Numbered from the stretch's first letter, positions 1-7,583 are shown. The stretch is 10,998 nt of DNA from Nitrosomonadales bacterium (GCA_009885185.1 VFLF01000631.1:1-10998), one strand, 5' to 3'. Program-made: numbers and translations. Notes: generated by a model not told the origin, from the sequence alone.

Positions 1-1168
1 CTGATAGGGTACCCACCAGCGTGGCCCCCAGCGCGACATAGAAGTACAAAACCGGCCCGGCTTCCAGCGTAAAAAACGGCACCCCCTCATCGTTGACGGC
101 AAACCCGCGCCAGGCCGTCAAAAATCCCCAGCCCATCAGTGAGCCAAACGCCGAACCCAGCAAACCCAGAATCGCGCCTTGCAGCAAAAACACGCCGAGT
201 ATCTGGCCGCGTGTCGTGCCGGTGGCGCGCAAAATGCCAATCTCCTTGGACTTTTGCACCACCGACACCACCAGCACGCTGGCAATGCCCAGCGCTGCCG
301 TCAGGCCCACAAACAAACGAATCATGAAAAAACTCAGCGTCTGGCCGGACAGTGCCTTGAAAAACTCGGCATTGGTTTCCATCCAGCTTTCAACCTGGAT
401 GCCCGGTTGTGCGGCGATTTGCCGCGCGGTGATTTCAGCTTCAAACGGTGCTGCAACTCTGACCCACAAGCTGGTGACACCGCCGGGCAAACCCAGCAGG
501 CTTTGCGCGGTGCGCAGCGCCACATACACGCTACCCTTGTTCTGGCCCAGATTGCCAAAGTCAAAAATGCCCGACACAAACAGCACGACGGAGGTGCCCA
601 AGGCCGCTTTCAATGTCAGCTTGTCGCCGATGGTGAGGCCGAGGTCTTTGGCGAGATCGCTGCCAATCACAACATCGGTGCTGGCCAGGTCGGCACCGCC
701 AGCAATGATTTTTTCTTTAAGGGCAATCAGCCGTAAGTAGGATTCGGGATCAATACCGCGCATGCTCACACCGGTAGTGGCATCGCCGCGAACGATAAAT
801 GCCGCGCCCTCGATCACCGGCGCGACCACCAACACCCCCGGAATGGCCAGGGTGGTGTCGCGCACCTTTTGCCACTGGTCCAGCGAGCGTTGGCGCTGGG
901 CGCGCGGCTGCACCCGGGATGCAAATTCAGTGCCCGGCTCCTGCCGCAAGCTGCGCGGCGCTTCATCGGGCGACTTGATAACGATTTGCGCTTGATAGTC
1001 CAGCAGTGTCTTGAAAATGCTGGCTTGCAGGCCCGTGAGCAGCGCCGACATAAACACGATCACCGACACGCCCAGCGCCACGCCGGCGATGATGAAAAGC
1101 GTTTGCAGCAAGCCCTCGCGCAAAAACCGGGTGGCCAGAACCCACTCAAAAGGCAATAGCGGATTCAT
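1..1168 (-). CDS. FtsX/LolC-like ABC transporter permease (3' end cut by window)
   Basis: Inner-membrane permease of the MacB/FtsX/LolCE type, which normally works with a cytosolic ATPase and a periplasmic adaptor to move substrates or lipoproteins rather than import solutes. The frame is open from the ATG at 1168 to the left edge (389 codons), so the end is missing. What shows: TM1 at about residues 22-46, then a periplasmic domain of about 230 residues with the MacB-like stretch VIGSDLAKDLGLTIGD (167-182). TM2 is at about 279-304. The family signature KSKEIGILRATG (306-317) precedes TM3 (about 324-350), and TM4 begins near 371. The start lies 4 nt after the adaptor stop codon with no clear Shine-Dalgarno, which suggests translational coupling. 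No ATPase gene is visible; it would be expected to the left. The substrate cannot be read from sequence. The family call is firm and the role is inferred. Confidence 0.9.
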   Translation of the reverse strand, partial: MNPLLPFEWVLATRFLREGLLQTLFIIAGVALGVSVIVFMSALLTGLQASIFKTLLDYQAQIVIKSPDEAPRSLRQEPGTEFASRVQPRAQRQRSLDQWQKVRDTTLAIPGVLVVAPVIEGAAFIVRGDATTGVSMRGIDPESYLRLIALKEKIIAGGADLASTDVVIGSDLAKDLGLTIGDKLTLKAALGTSVVLFVSGIFDFGNLGQNKGSVYVALRTAQSLLGLPGGVTSLWVRVAAPFEAEITARQIAAQPGIQVESWMETNAEFFKALSGQTLSFFMIRLFVGLTAALGIASVLVVSVVQKSKEIGILRATGTTRGQILGVFLLQGAILGLLGSAFGSLMGWGFLTAWRGFAVNDEGVPFFTLEAGPVLYFYVALGATLVGTLS

Positions 1169-1172
1169 GGCT

Positions 1173-2561
1173 TCAACGCACTGGCGGCGCTACGGTGGCG
1201 GTAGCCCGCACCCGTGGCGGCGGCTCAGCCGTGACCGTGGCGCGCACGCGCTGGCCGGCCTTCACGCCCGTTTTGGACACCGGCACCACGCCTTCGCCCG
1301 CAGTGATTCCACTGAGCACCTCAACCCGCGTGTCACCGCGCAGGCCCAACGTGACGAACTGCTTGACGGCGCGTTTATCCCGCACCACCAGCACCCACGG
1401 CTGGTCGGTTGCGGCGTCTTCAAGGGTGCTGGTGGCCACCACCACGGTAGCCGTGCGCCGGGCGGTTTCAATGTCTATCGATACCGTCATGTCCTGCCGT
1501 AAATACGCAGGCGGCGCGGCCACCGCAAGTTTGACTTCCACCGAGCCGCGTGTGGCATCCACGCCGGGATTGATGTAGACCACCACCGCATCAAAACGCT
1601 GGCTGGCAAACGCATCAGCCGAACCCAGGGCCTGTTGCCCCAGTGCGATTTTCGAAAGGTTTTTTTCGTCTATCTGCACCAACACCTGCGTCTGCCCAGT
1701 GGCGGCCAACACCATCAGCGCCTTGCCGGGCTGCACGATGTCACCCACTTCCACGTCGCGCGAGATCAACACGCCGCTGCTGGTTGCCAGCACCTGTCCC
1801 TGCGCCAGCTTGACGCTTGCCAGTTGCTGCCCCGCCACCGCTTGGGCGAGGGCGGCTTGGGCCAGCGCGGCGTCACTTCCATTGGGGGTATTGGTTGCCG
1901 CTTGTGCCTGGGCGCTGGTGACCTGACTGTTGGCCACGTCCGCCGCGCGCTGCGCGTCGTCCATTGAGGCTTGACTGATGAAGCCTTTCGCCACCAGTTC
2001 GCGGCTGCGCGCAAGCACCTTGCGCGCTTGCAGTGCAGTGGCTTGGGCCTGCGCCAGCGCTTGTGTAGCCAACGGTTGGGTCAACTCGCGCAACTGCCGC
2101 ACTTGGGCCTGAGCTTGTGCCACCGCGGCGCTGGCTTGGGCCAGACTGGCGCGGGCGTCGCTGTTATCCAGCTCAATCAACAGTTGCCCACGCTCCACCG
2201 TTTGGCCTTCGGCCACCGCCACGCGCAGTACCCGGCCCGAGCCTTGCAGCGCCACCGTGACCCGCTGCGGCGAGACCACCCGGCCACTGGCCACCACGGT
2301 TTGCACCAGCTCGGCTTGAGTGGCGATGTAGACCGGGGTTGGTGTGCCCAGCAGCACGTTGCGCAGCAAATACAGCGCGCCAGCCACAACCAGCGCACTG
2401 GCCAGGGCGATCAGCAGCCAACTGCGCAGGCTGCGCGGGGCGCCCTTGTTTTTATTTTGCGCGGGCGGTGCGGGGGCAGGCTCGCCGGGCTTGGATAAGG
2501 GGCTTGCGGGCTGGGCGGGCGCGGTTGTCGGCGGTTCGATTACGCGGCCATTTTGCGGCAT
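1173..2561 (-). CDS. HlyD/MacA-type periplasmic adaptor (membrane fusion protein)
   Basis: Adaptor subunit that bridges an inner-membrane transporter to the outer membrane; here its partner is the permease 4 nt downstream. From the ATG at 2561 it is 462 aa. It has a proline-rich cytosolic tail (about 1-45), one TM anchor (about 48-67), and a first lipoyl/barrel half with GRVLRVAVAEGQTVERGQLL (109-128). An alanine/glutamine-rich coiled-coil hairpin (about 135-255) follows, then the second lipoyl half (SSGVLISRDVEVGDIVQPGK). The beta-barrel and membrane-proximal domains follow, and the protein ends in a Pro/Arg/Thr-rich tail. A TTG at 2573 in the same frame is an alternative start. I prefer the ATG, although neither has a convincing Shine-Dalgarno. 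Either start lies inside the upstream cysteine-rich gene (22 or 34 nt overlap), so coupled translation is likely. Family is certain; substrate is unknown. Confidence 0.92.
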   Translation of the reverse strand: MPQNGRVIEPPTTAPAQPASPLSKPGEPAPAPPAQNKNKGAPRSLRSWLLIALASALVVAGALYLLRNVLLGTPTPVYIATQAELVQTVVASGRVVSPQRVTVALQGSGRVLRVAVAEGQTVERGQLLIELDNSDARASLAQASAAVAQAQAQVRQLRELTQPLATQALAQAQATALQARKVLARSRELVAKGFISQASMDDAQRAADVANSQVTSAQAQAATNTPNGSDAALAQAALAQAVAGQQLASVKLAQGQVLATSSGVLISRDVEVGDIVQPGKALMVLAATGQTQVLVQIDEKNLSKIALGQQALGSADAFASQRFDAVVVYINPGVDATRGSVEVKLAVAAPPAYLRQDMTVSIDIETARRTATVVVATSTLEDAATDQPWVLVVRDKRAVKQFVTLGLRGDTRVEVLSGITAGEGVVPVSKTGVKAGQRVRATVTAEPPPRVRATATVAPPVR

Positions 2562-2869
2562 GCTGCGGCGCAATTACGACAAGCCTCGGCGCAGCGCTTG
2601 CAGTGATCCATGTCATGTGCGCCACACTCTTTTGCGCACCAGTCGCAAATGTCCGCGCACAGGGTACACAGTTGTTTGGCAAATGGGCTGTTGCGGGCTA
2701 TAGCGTCAGCGCATAAGCGGCAGATGGCCGCACATTCAATACAACATGACGGACAAGCATTGATGCTTTCCTTGCCGACCATATGCGAAAAACAGATGCC
2801 GCACTCAGTGGCGCAAAGGTTGCAGGTGTCAATGCAGTTTTTGGCGTTTTGATCCATATGGTGACTCAT
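2540..2869 (-). CDS. Four-helix-bundle copper-storage-like protein (Csp family, cytosolic type)
   Basis: Small Cys-rich protein of the DUF326/Csp family. Family members form four-helix bundles whose core cysteines bind many Cu(I) ions. From the ATG at 2869 it is 109 aa with 21 cysteines (at 12, 16, 19, 23, 26, 39, 42, 43, 46, 50, 53, 68, 71, 75, 78, 82, 90, 93, 97, 100, 104). Their CxxC/CxxxC helical spacing puts them on the inside of the helices. Histidines cluster at the N-terminus (MSHHMD) and at residues 85-89 (HDMDH). There is no signal peptide or Tat motif, so a cytosolic Csp3-like protein is most likely. The start is supported by AGGGA 8 nt upstream; a frame extension to 2926 lacks this support. 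It is first in an operon and its 3' end overlaps the adaptor gene. Copper as ligand is inferred from the family; other soft metals are possible. Confidence 0.88.
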   Translation of the reverse strand: MSHHMDQNAKNCIDTCNLCATECGICFSHMVGKESINACPSCCIECAAICRLCADAIARNSPFAKQLCTLCADICDWCAKECGAHDMDHCKRCAEACRNCAAACRKMAA

Positions 2870-3275
2870 GAAGAAATTCCCTATGGTTATGGTCGCTGGC
2901 TGACCGAAAGTCTCGGTCAATCGCAATGGCAGCAGACCGCAAACCGGATCATGTTCATTATCGAAAGAATTTTCGGTGCGTTAGCGCACAGTGCAGTCGT
3001 AACCCGGGCGCGTTGTGATAGGGCAGGTTCGTGTGTAAGTCTATGTATCGCCGCGCTCCGTTTTGAGATTCAAAGGCTGCTTTCGGCTTGACGGAAACGG
3101 GGCGTCCAATTTGCCCGATACAAGCCCGTGCTCCGCGCACTGCGTTCAGCACCCAGTGTGTCCCATCGAACAGACCTGACGAACAGTGGCGCGCAGTCTT
3201 CAGGCCCCAGACCTTGCCGGGCGCGCATTTTTCTTCGCGCACCGCAGGATCGAACCTCTTCAGGAGCCGCCCCCG
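2870..3275. other. Divergent intergenic region between csp (-) and the OYE gene (+)
   Basis: About 400 nt without a convincing gene. It must hold the promoters of both divergent units. The dyad at 2901-2919 is its clearest element. The OYE ribosome binding site (CAGGAG, 3261-3266) is at its right end. Open frames across it have no initiation signals and no family resemblance I recognise. Confidence 0.5.
2901..2919. promoter_or_regulatory. Perfect 19-bp dyad upstream of the csp gene (candidate operator)
   Basis: TGACCGA-AAGTC-TCGGTCA has two perfect 7-bp arms around a 5-nt spacer. It lies 32-50 nt upstream of the csp start. On the minus strand one arm contains TTGACC, a -35-like hexamer, but I see no -10 at normal or MerR-type spacing from it. 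A -10-like GATAAT sits further upstream on the minus strand (2957-2962). It could be a repressor site or a 5' UTR hairpin. It does not match the G-tract palindrome typical of CsoR. Confidence 0.4.
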
Positions 3276-4352
3276 ATGCTTTTAGACAAGTTTTCCGCCC
3301 GCTCGCTGCAACTTGCTAATCGCATGGTGATGGCACCCTTGACACGCAGCCGGGCGACGCCGGCGCACACGCCCAACGCGTTGATGGCAACCTACTACGG
3401 CCAACGTGCAACCGCGGGTCTGATCATCACGGAAGGCACTTCGCCCAGCCCCAACGGACTGGGCTACCCGCGCATCCCCGGGCTGTACGCCGCCGCTCAG
3501 GTTGACGCCTGGAAGGCCACGACATCCGCGGTACACGATAGCGGCGGCAGTATTTTCGTGCAGTTGATGCACTGTGGCCGGGTGGCGCATGTCGCGAACC
3601 TGCCGCCGGGTGCCGAGGTGCTGGGACCCGGCACCGTGGTCTGCCCGGGTGAAATGTTTACGGACACGCTGGGCATACGGCCGCACAGTGCGCCGCGAGC
3701 GATGACCGATGAGGACATTGCCCACGCTGTACAGGAATACGCGACGTCTGCGAAGCGCGCGCTGGAGGCGGGGTTCGACGGTGTCGAGTTGCATGGCGCC
3801 AATGGCTACCTGATCGAGCAGTTTCTGAATCCGCTGGTCAACCTGCGCACTGACAATTACGGCGGCAGCATCAAAGGCCGTAACCGCTTCGCACTGGAGG
3901 TCGCGCGCGCCACGGTCTCGGCAATCGGGCGCGAGCGGGTCGGCATGCGGCTTTCGCCCTACGGCGTGTTCAACGGCACCGGCGAGTTTCCCGAGGTGGA
4001 GGCGCAATACCTGGCGCTGGCGAAGTCGCTTTCCTCGCTGGGCCTGCTCTACATCCACCTCGTCGATCACTCGGCGATGGGCGCGCCGCCGGTGCCCGCC
4101 GATTTCAAACACAAGCTGCGCGCGGGCTTTGACGGCCTGTTTATCCTCTCCGGGGGCTTCGACCATGCGAGCGCCGAACAGGCCTTGCTCGACAAGCGCG
4201 GCGACCTGGTCGCCTTCGGACGCCCGTTCCTGGCCAATCCCGACCTTGTGGCACGAATGCGCAAGGACGCTCCGCTCAACGCCCCCGACATGGCGACTTT
4301 CTACGTGCCCGGCGCGAAGGGTTACACCGACTACCCGGCGCTTGCGGTCTGA
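3276..4352 (+). CDS. Old Yellow Enzyme family FMN ene-reductase (NemA-like)
   Basis: Flavin-dependent NAD(P)H ene-reductase, TIM barrel, 358 aa, which is full length for the family. Such enzymes reduce activated C=C bonds (enones, maleimides) and sometimes nitro compounds or nitrate esters in the cytosol. What shows: the N-terminal FMN segment MAPLTRSRA with Thr23, Gln96 in VQLMHCGR, the active-site HGANGY with His173/Asn176/Tyr178 (matching the His/Asn/Tyr set of OYE1), the RTDNYGGSIKGRNRF segment, Arg225 in GMRLSP, and the phosphate-binding end region SGGF and FGRPFLANPDL. I chose the ATG at 3276 because CAGGAG lies 9 nt upstream and homologues begin near this point. The frame stays open upstream to 3186 but that part looks non-coding. 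The stop is followed at once by an alcohol dehydrogenase remnant, so the downstream junction may be a deletion scar. Confidence 0.93.
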   Translation: MLLDKFSARSLQLANRMVMAPLTRSRATPAHTPNALMATYYGQRATAGLIITEGTSPSPNGLGYPRIPGLYAAAQVDAWKATTSAVHDSGGSIFVQLMHCGRVAHVANLPPGAEVLGPGTVVCPGEMFTDTLGIRPHSAPRAMTDEDIAHAVQEYATSAKRALEAGFDGVELHGANGYLIEQFLNPLVNLRTDNYGGSIKGRNRFALEVARATVSAIGRERVGMRLSPYGVFNGTGEFPEVEAQYLALAKSLSSLGLLYIHLVDHSAMGAPPVPADFKHKLRAGFDGLFILSGGFDHASAEQALLDKRGDLVAFGRPFLANPDLVARMRKDAPLNAPDMATFYVPGAKGYTDYPALAV

Positions 4353-4540
4353 TCCAGGAAATCCGGACGACAGCAGTCGTCTATAGCAACCCGAACATGA
4401 TCGAGCCCGACGATGGTCGACTCGCGGTGGCCAAGTATTTCGGCGCGACGGCCTCCGTCAACATCGGCGATGAAAAGGCCGTCGACGCGGAAATGCAGCT
4501 CATCGGGCAACGCGTCGCCGATACAGCGATCAAGGCTTGA
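4353..4540 (+). pseudogene. Remnant of a zinc-type alcohol dehydrogenase (NAD-binding domain fragment)
   Basis: The stretch between the OYE stop and the aldehyde dehydrogenase translates, in the frame ending at the TGA at 4538-4540, to about 60 residues. These resemble the Rossmann region of medium-chain Zn alcohol dehydrogenases: PDDGRLAVAKYFGATASVN, then DEKAV, then a segment ending ADTAIKA. This parallels the family pattern DxxRLxxAKxFGAT..VN...GxAV..xMxLTxGRGVDxAIEAVG. The catalytic zinc half and the rest of the C-terminus are absent. The segment could start at an ATG (4397) to give 47 aa, but I see no ribosome binding site. I read it as a truncated relic left by an internal deletion. The resemblance is by eye only. 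Confidence 0.6.
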
Positions 4541-4611
4541 AGACATCCGCGCGCTGTTAACGCCGCTTAAACGCGCATCCGATTAACCCACCAATGAAGG
4601 ATCACATCCCC

Positions 4612-5995
4612 ATGACCTACCAAAGCGTGAACCCGAACACCGGCAAGGTGCTCAAGAGCTTCGATAACGTGAGCAACGTCCAGCTTGAAAAGTCGCTGGC
4701 GGCGGCAGAGACTTGCTTTCAGACTTGGAAATACCGAAGCTATGCTGAACGTGCGGTCGTCCTAAACAAAGCTGCTGCTCTTCTGCAAGCCCATGTTGAC
4801 GACTTTGCCAAGCTGGAGACGCTGGAGATGGGCAAGCGGATAGATGAGGCGCGAGGCGAAGTCAAATTCAGTGGCGCCATCCTCGACTACTATGCCAAAC
4901 ACGCTGAAAGTTTCCTCGCGCCTGTCAAACTGAACCCCAATCTCGGTGAAGCGCACATGGAAAGTTCGCCGCTGGGCGTGCTGTTCTGCGTTGAGCCCTG
5001 GAACTTTCCGTACTACCAATTGGCACGGCGTTGCCGGCCCACAATTGATGGCCGGCAACGTGTTGGTAGTCAAGCACGCTGGCTGTGTGCCGCAATGTGC
5101 CATCGCATTCGAGAAGCTGTTGCTCGACGCCGGCGCGCCAGTCGGTGCCTACACGAACCTGCTAATCTCCTACGAACAGTCCGACTGCGTGATCGACGAC
5201 CCGCGCATCAAGGGCGTGGCGCTGACAGGCAGCATTGCCGCGGGGCGCAGCGTAGCGGCACGCGCCGGCCAGAATCTGAAGAAGTCCACCATGGAACTTG
5301 GCGGCAGCGATGCCTTCATCGTGCTCGACGACGCCGACCTGGACAACACGGTTCCTTGGGCTGTCTGGGGCCGCATGTACAACGCCGGGCAGACTTGCTG
5401 CGCCGCCAAGCGCTTCATTGTGATGGATGCTGTCGCAGACAATTTCCTGGCGAAGTTCAAAACCGCGCTGGAAGCCTTGAAGGCGGGTGACCCGATCGAC
5501 GAGAAGACCACCCTCGGCCCGCTATCCACCGAGGCCGCGTTGGCGCAGTTGCTGAAGCAAGTCGATGCAGCCGTGAACGGCGGCGCCAAGCTGTTGATGG
5601 GCGGCAAGCGCATGGATCGTCCGGGCTGGTTCATGCAGGCGACGATCCTCACCGACATCAAGCCAGATAACCCGGCGTTCCGCGACGAGTTCTTTGGGCC
5701 GGTGGTGTCGTTCTTCCGCGTGAAAACCGAAGACGAAGCGATCGCGCTGGCCAACGATTCCGACTTCGGCCTGGGTGGCTCGGTGTGGACGAAGGACGAA
5801 GCGCGCGGCAAGCGCGTGGCGAGCCGGATCGACACCGGCATGATGTTCGTCAACAACCTGGACTGGGCCGACGCAGACCTGCCCTTTGGCGGCATCAAGA
5901 ATTCGGGCTACGGGCGTGAACTCGGCAACATGGGCATCCAGGAATTCGTCAACAAGAAGCTGGTTCGCAGCGGGCAATTGCCCGCACCGACGTGA
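4612..5995 (+). pseudogene. NAD-dependent succinate-semialdehyde-type dehydrogenase, frameshifted
   Basis: Aldehyde dehydrogenase superfamily enzyme that would oxidise an aldehyde (succinate semialdehyde in the closest family) to the acid with NAD. If the frameshift is corrected it is about 460 aa, normal for this subfamily. It is read in two frames. Frame one runs from the ATG at 4612 (AAGGA 10 nt upstream; an ATG at 4594 is an alternative) to ...EPWNFPYYQLAR. Frame two resumes with VAGPQLMAGNVLVVKHAG and continues to the TGA at 5995. One extra G in GGCACGGCG near 5027-5028 explains the shift; removing it restores LARVAGPQLMAGN. Catalytic residues remain downstream: Glu228 in MELGGS and Cys262 in NAGQTCCAAKR, 34 residues apart as in the family, plus EFFGPV and the terminal PFGGIKNSGYGREL. 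As written the gene gives a truncated protein without the active site. Sequencing error is the alternative. Confidence 0.85.
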
Positions 5996-6012
5996 GCCCA
6001 CAGGCCGTTGCC

Positions 6013-6995
6013 ATGCAGTCTTGGACAACCAGGGACATCCCTCCGCAGCAAGGGCGCTTGGTCGTCATCACCGGCGCCAGGGGGGCTTGGGCTACGAGAC
6101 AGCCTTGGCGCTGGCGGGCGCTGGCGCCGAGGTTGTGCTGACCGGGCGCAACGCAGCCAAGGGCGCGGCGGCGCTGGCCGGCATTCGTGCTGCGCACCCG
6201 TTCTCGGTCATCAGCTACAAGACGCTGGATCTGGGCAGCCTGGCTTCGGTTCGTGAGTTTGCCGACCGCTTCAAGCACATGCACGGTGCACTGGACCTTC
6301 TGGTCAACAACGGCGGTGTCATGGCACCGCCCACACGGCAGGCGACGGCAGATGGGTTCGAGTTGCAGTTCGGCACAAATTACCTCAGCCACTTCGCGTT
6401 GACATCGCACCTGCTGCCATTGCTGATGCAGGGCAGGCATGCCCGGGTGGTCAACCTGTCCAGCATGGCTCACCGCTTTGGCGCGTCGATTCACTTCGAT
6501 GACTTGAATTGGCAGCATAGCTACAAGGCTTTTGCGGCGTACGGGCAGTCGAAGCTGGCGATGCTGATGTTCACCTTGGAGTTGCAGCGTCGCAGCTATG
6601 CCCATGCGTGGGGTTTGCTGAGTGTTGCTGCCCACCCCGGCGTGGCAGCGACATCTCTGTTTTCTAACGGGGCCGGTAAGAGCGATGACGGCAAGGCACG
6701 ATTGCTCCAGGCGGTGAGCGCCTGGCTTACGTCACGGATGGCGCAATCGGCCAGTTCCGGCGCCCTCCCCACGCTGTACGCAGCGACATCCCCGCATGCC
6801 GCGAAGGCCGCTTACTACGGACCGACTGGGTTCATGGAGTTTCAGGGCCGGGTGGGCGACGCGACCGTGGCGCAAAGTGCCATGGACCACGCAGTGGCGG
6901 CAAGGCTTTGGAGCGCATCTGAAACCCTGACTGGTGCGCAATGGACGGCCACGTCGCCCACCCGGTCAACGGCTGGCGCGCGGGTCTTCGCTTGA
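6013..6995 (+). pseudogene. Short-chain dehydrogenase/reductase (retinol dehydrogenase-like SDR), frameshifted near its start
   Basis: NAD(P)-dependent Rossmann-fold oxidoreductase, about 327 aa if repaired. The N-terminus (MQSWTTRDIPPQQGRLVVITGA) is in one frame from the ATG at 6013. The body continues in another frame as GGLGYETALALAGAGAEVVL. Loss of one base (probably a C before the G-run) near 6081 breaks the cofactor motif TGxxxGxG. The rest is intact: NNGGVM, FGTNYLSHF, the catalytic Ser in VVNLSSMAHRFG, Tyr and Lys in YGQSK, and the HPG...T segment. The gene follows the aldehyde dehydrogenase directly. A GTG at 5992 overlaps that gene's stop codon and is in frame with the ATG, so a coupled start is possible; neither start has a clear Shine-Dalgarno. 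The substrate is unknown. The frameshift may be decay or a sequencing error beside a run of six G. Confidence 0.8.
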
Positions 6996-7178
6996 GTGAC
7001 GCAACCCATACCGGGTTGAATGCGGTACTGCCTTGCTCACCGTCGCGCAGATGGCGCAGGCCGCCCGTCTGGCGGTGACGCCTGGACACGGTGTACCGGC
7101 TCGCTATGTGAGCCAACGCACAGACCGGTCATATCCCGCGGATATCAGCTTGGTTTCCGGCAAACCCTGATAATAATT
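6996..7178. other. Convergent spacer between the SDR and the TspO gene
   Basis: No convincing gene. A short hairpin (CCGCC-CGTCT-GGCGG, 7061-7075) without a T-run could serve as a weak terminator. In the frame from 7033, LLTVAQMAQAARL...VTP faintly recalls the first helix-turn-helix of a MerR regulator, but no start or full domain follows. Confidence 0.3.
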
Positions 7179-7583
7179 TTATGCGTTGAGATACGTTATG
7201 GTTATTTGCAATGCCGTCGCGAATATTCCCCACAGAAGGTATGGAATATTGGCGTAGACCACCCAGCGCAAGTCAGGCGATGCGTGCCAAACGGCGACAA
7301 GCGCCCAGATGAGCGTGCCTACCACAAGCAGAATATCCAGAGTTGCAAGCAGATTATTTTTGAGCCCGAATTGTATTGGCGTAAAAGCCAGATTGAAAAT
7401 GAGATTCAGCGCAAAGGGGAGCGCCACGATCCACGAAAGTTTGCCTGCAAACGCTTTATAAAACACGGCACCGTACGTCACAGCAATAATTACGTACAAA
7501 ACCGTCCACACTGGCCCAAAAAGCCAGCTTGGAGGCGCCCATGTCGGCTTGATCAGTTGTGAATACCAGTTGACTGTGTTCAT
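7179..7583 (-). CDS. tspO: TspO/MBR family membrane protein, short form lacking TM1
   Basis: Tryptophan-rich sensory protein of the TspO family, whose members bind porphyrins and related ligands in the membrane and are often stress-linked. It is 134 aa, against roughly 150-160 for the usual five-helix form. It starts directly at the loop WYSQLIKPTWAPPSWLFGPV (6-25), which normally follows TM1, so only four hydrophobic helices are visible (about 21-43, 50-70, 78-98, 107-131). Conserved elements remain: WAPPSWLFGPVWTVLY, ALNLIFN and the end PYLLWGIFATALQITITYLN. No good Shine-Dalgarno precedes the ATG at 7583 and no upstream in-frame TM1 is evident. Three 60-nt lines inside the gene counted by hand gave 42-48% GC, against 67% for one line in the OYE gene. 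This suggests horizontal origin. It lies downstream of, and co-oriented with, the split-barrel stress gene. Confidence 0.88.
   Translation of the reverse strand: MNTVNWYSQLIKPTWAPPSWLFGPVWTVLYVIIAVTYGAVFYKAFAGKLSWIVALPFALNLIFNLAFTPIQFGLKNNLLATLDILLVVGTLIWALVAVWHASPDLRWVVYANIPYLLWGIFATALQITITYLNA

Noticed and set aside
93..740. Plus-strand open frame of 215 aa
   Set aside because: It is antisense to the FtsX-like permease, whose translation shows clear family motifs; the plus-strand product has no recognisable domain.
2573..2573. TTG start for the HlyD adaptor
   Set aside because: An in-frame ATG lies only four codons downstream and no ribosome binding site favours the TTG; kept as an alternative only.
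2958..3242. Minus-strand open frame of 94 aa in the csp-OYE gap
   Set aside because: No ribosome binding site and no recognisable motif; treated as intergenic.
3282..4166. Minus-strand open frame of 294 aa
   Set aside because: It is the antisense shadow of the OYE gene in GC-rich DNA; His/Arg/Gln-rich translation without domains.
5015..5045. Programmed frameshift in the aldehyde dehydrogenase
   Set aside because: No slippery heptamer or downstream stimulatory structure is evident, and the family is not known to use recoding; an indel is simpler.
5170..5898. Minus-strand open frame of 242 aa
   Set aside because: Antisense to the aldehyde dehydrogenase, Ser/Arg-rich with no family resemblance.
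7061..7075. Intrinsic terminator after the SDR
   Set aside because: The stem is only 5 bp and there is no T-run, so I did not list it as a terminator.
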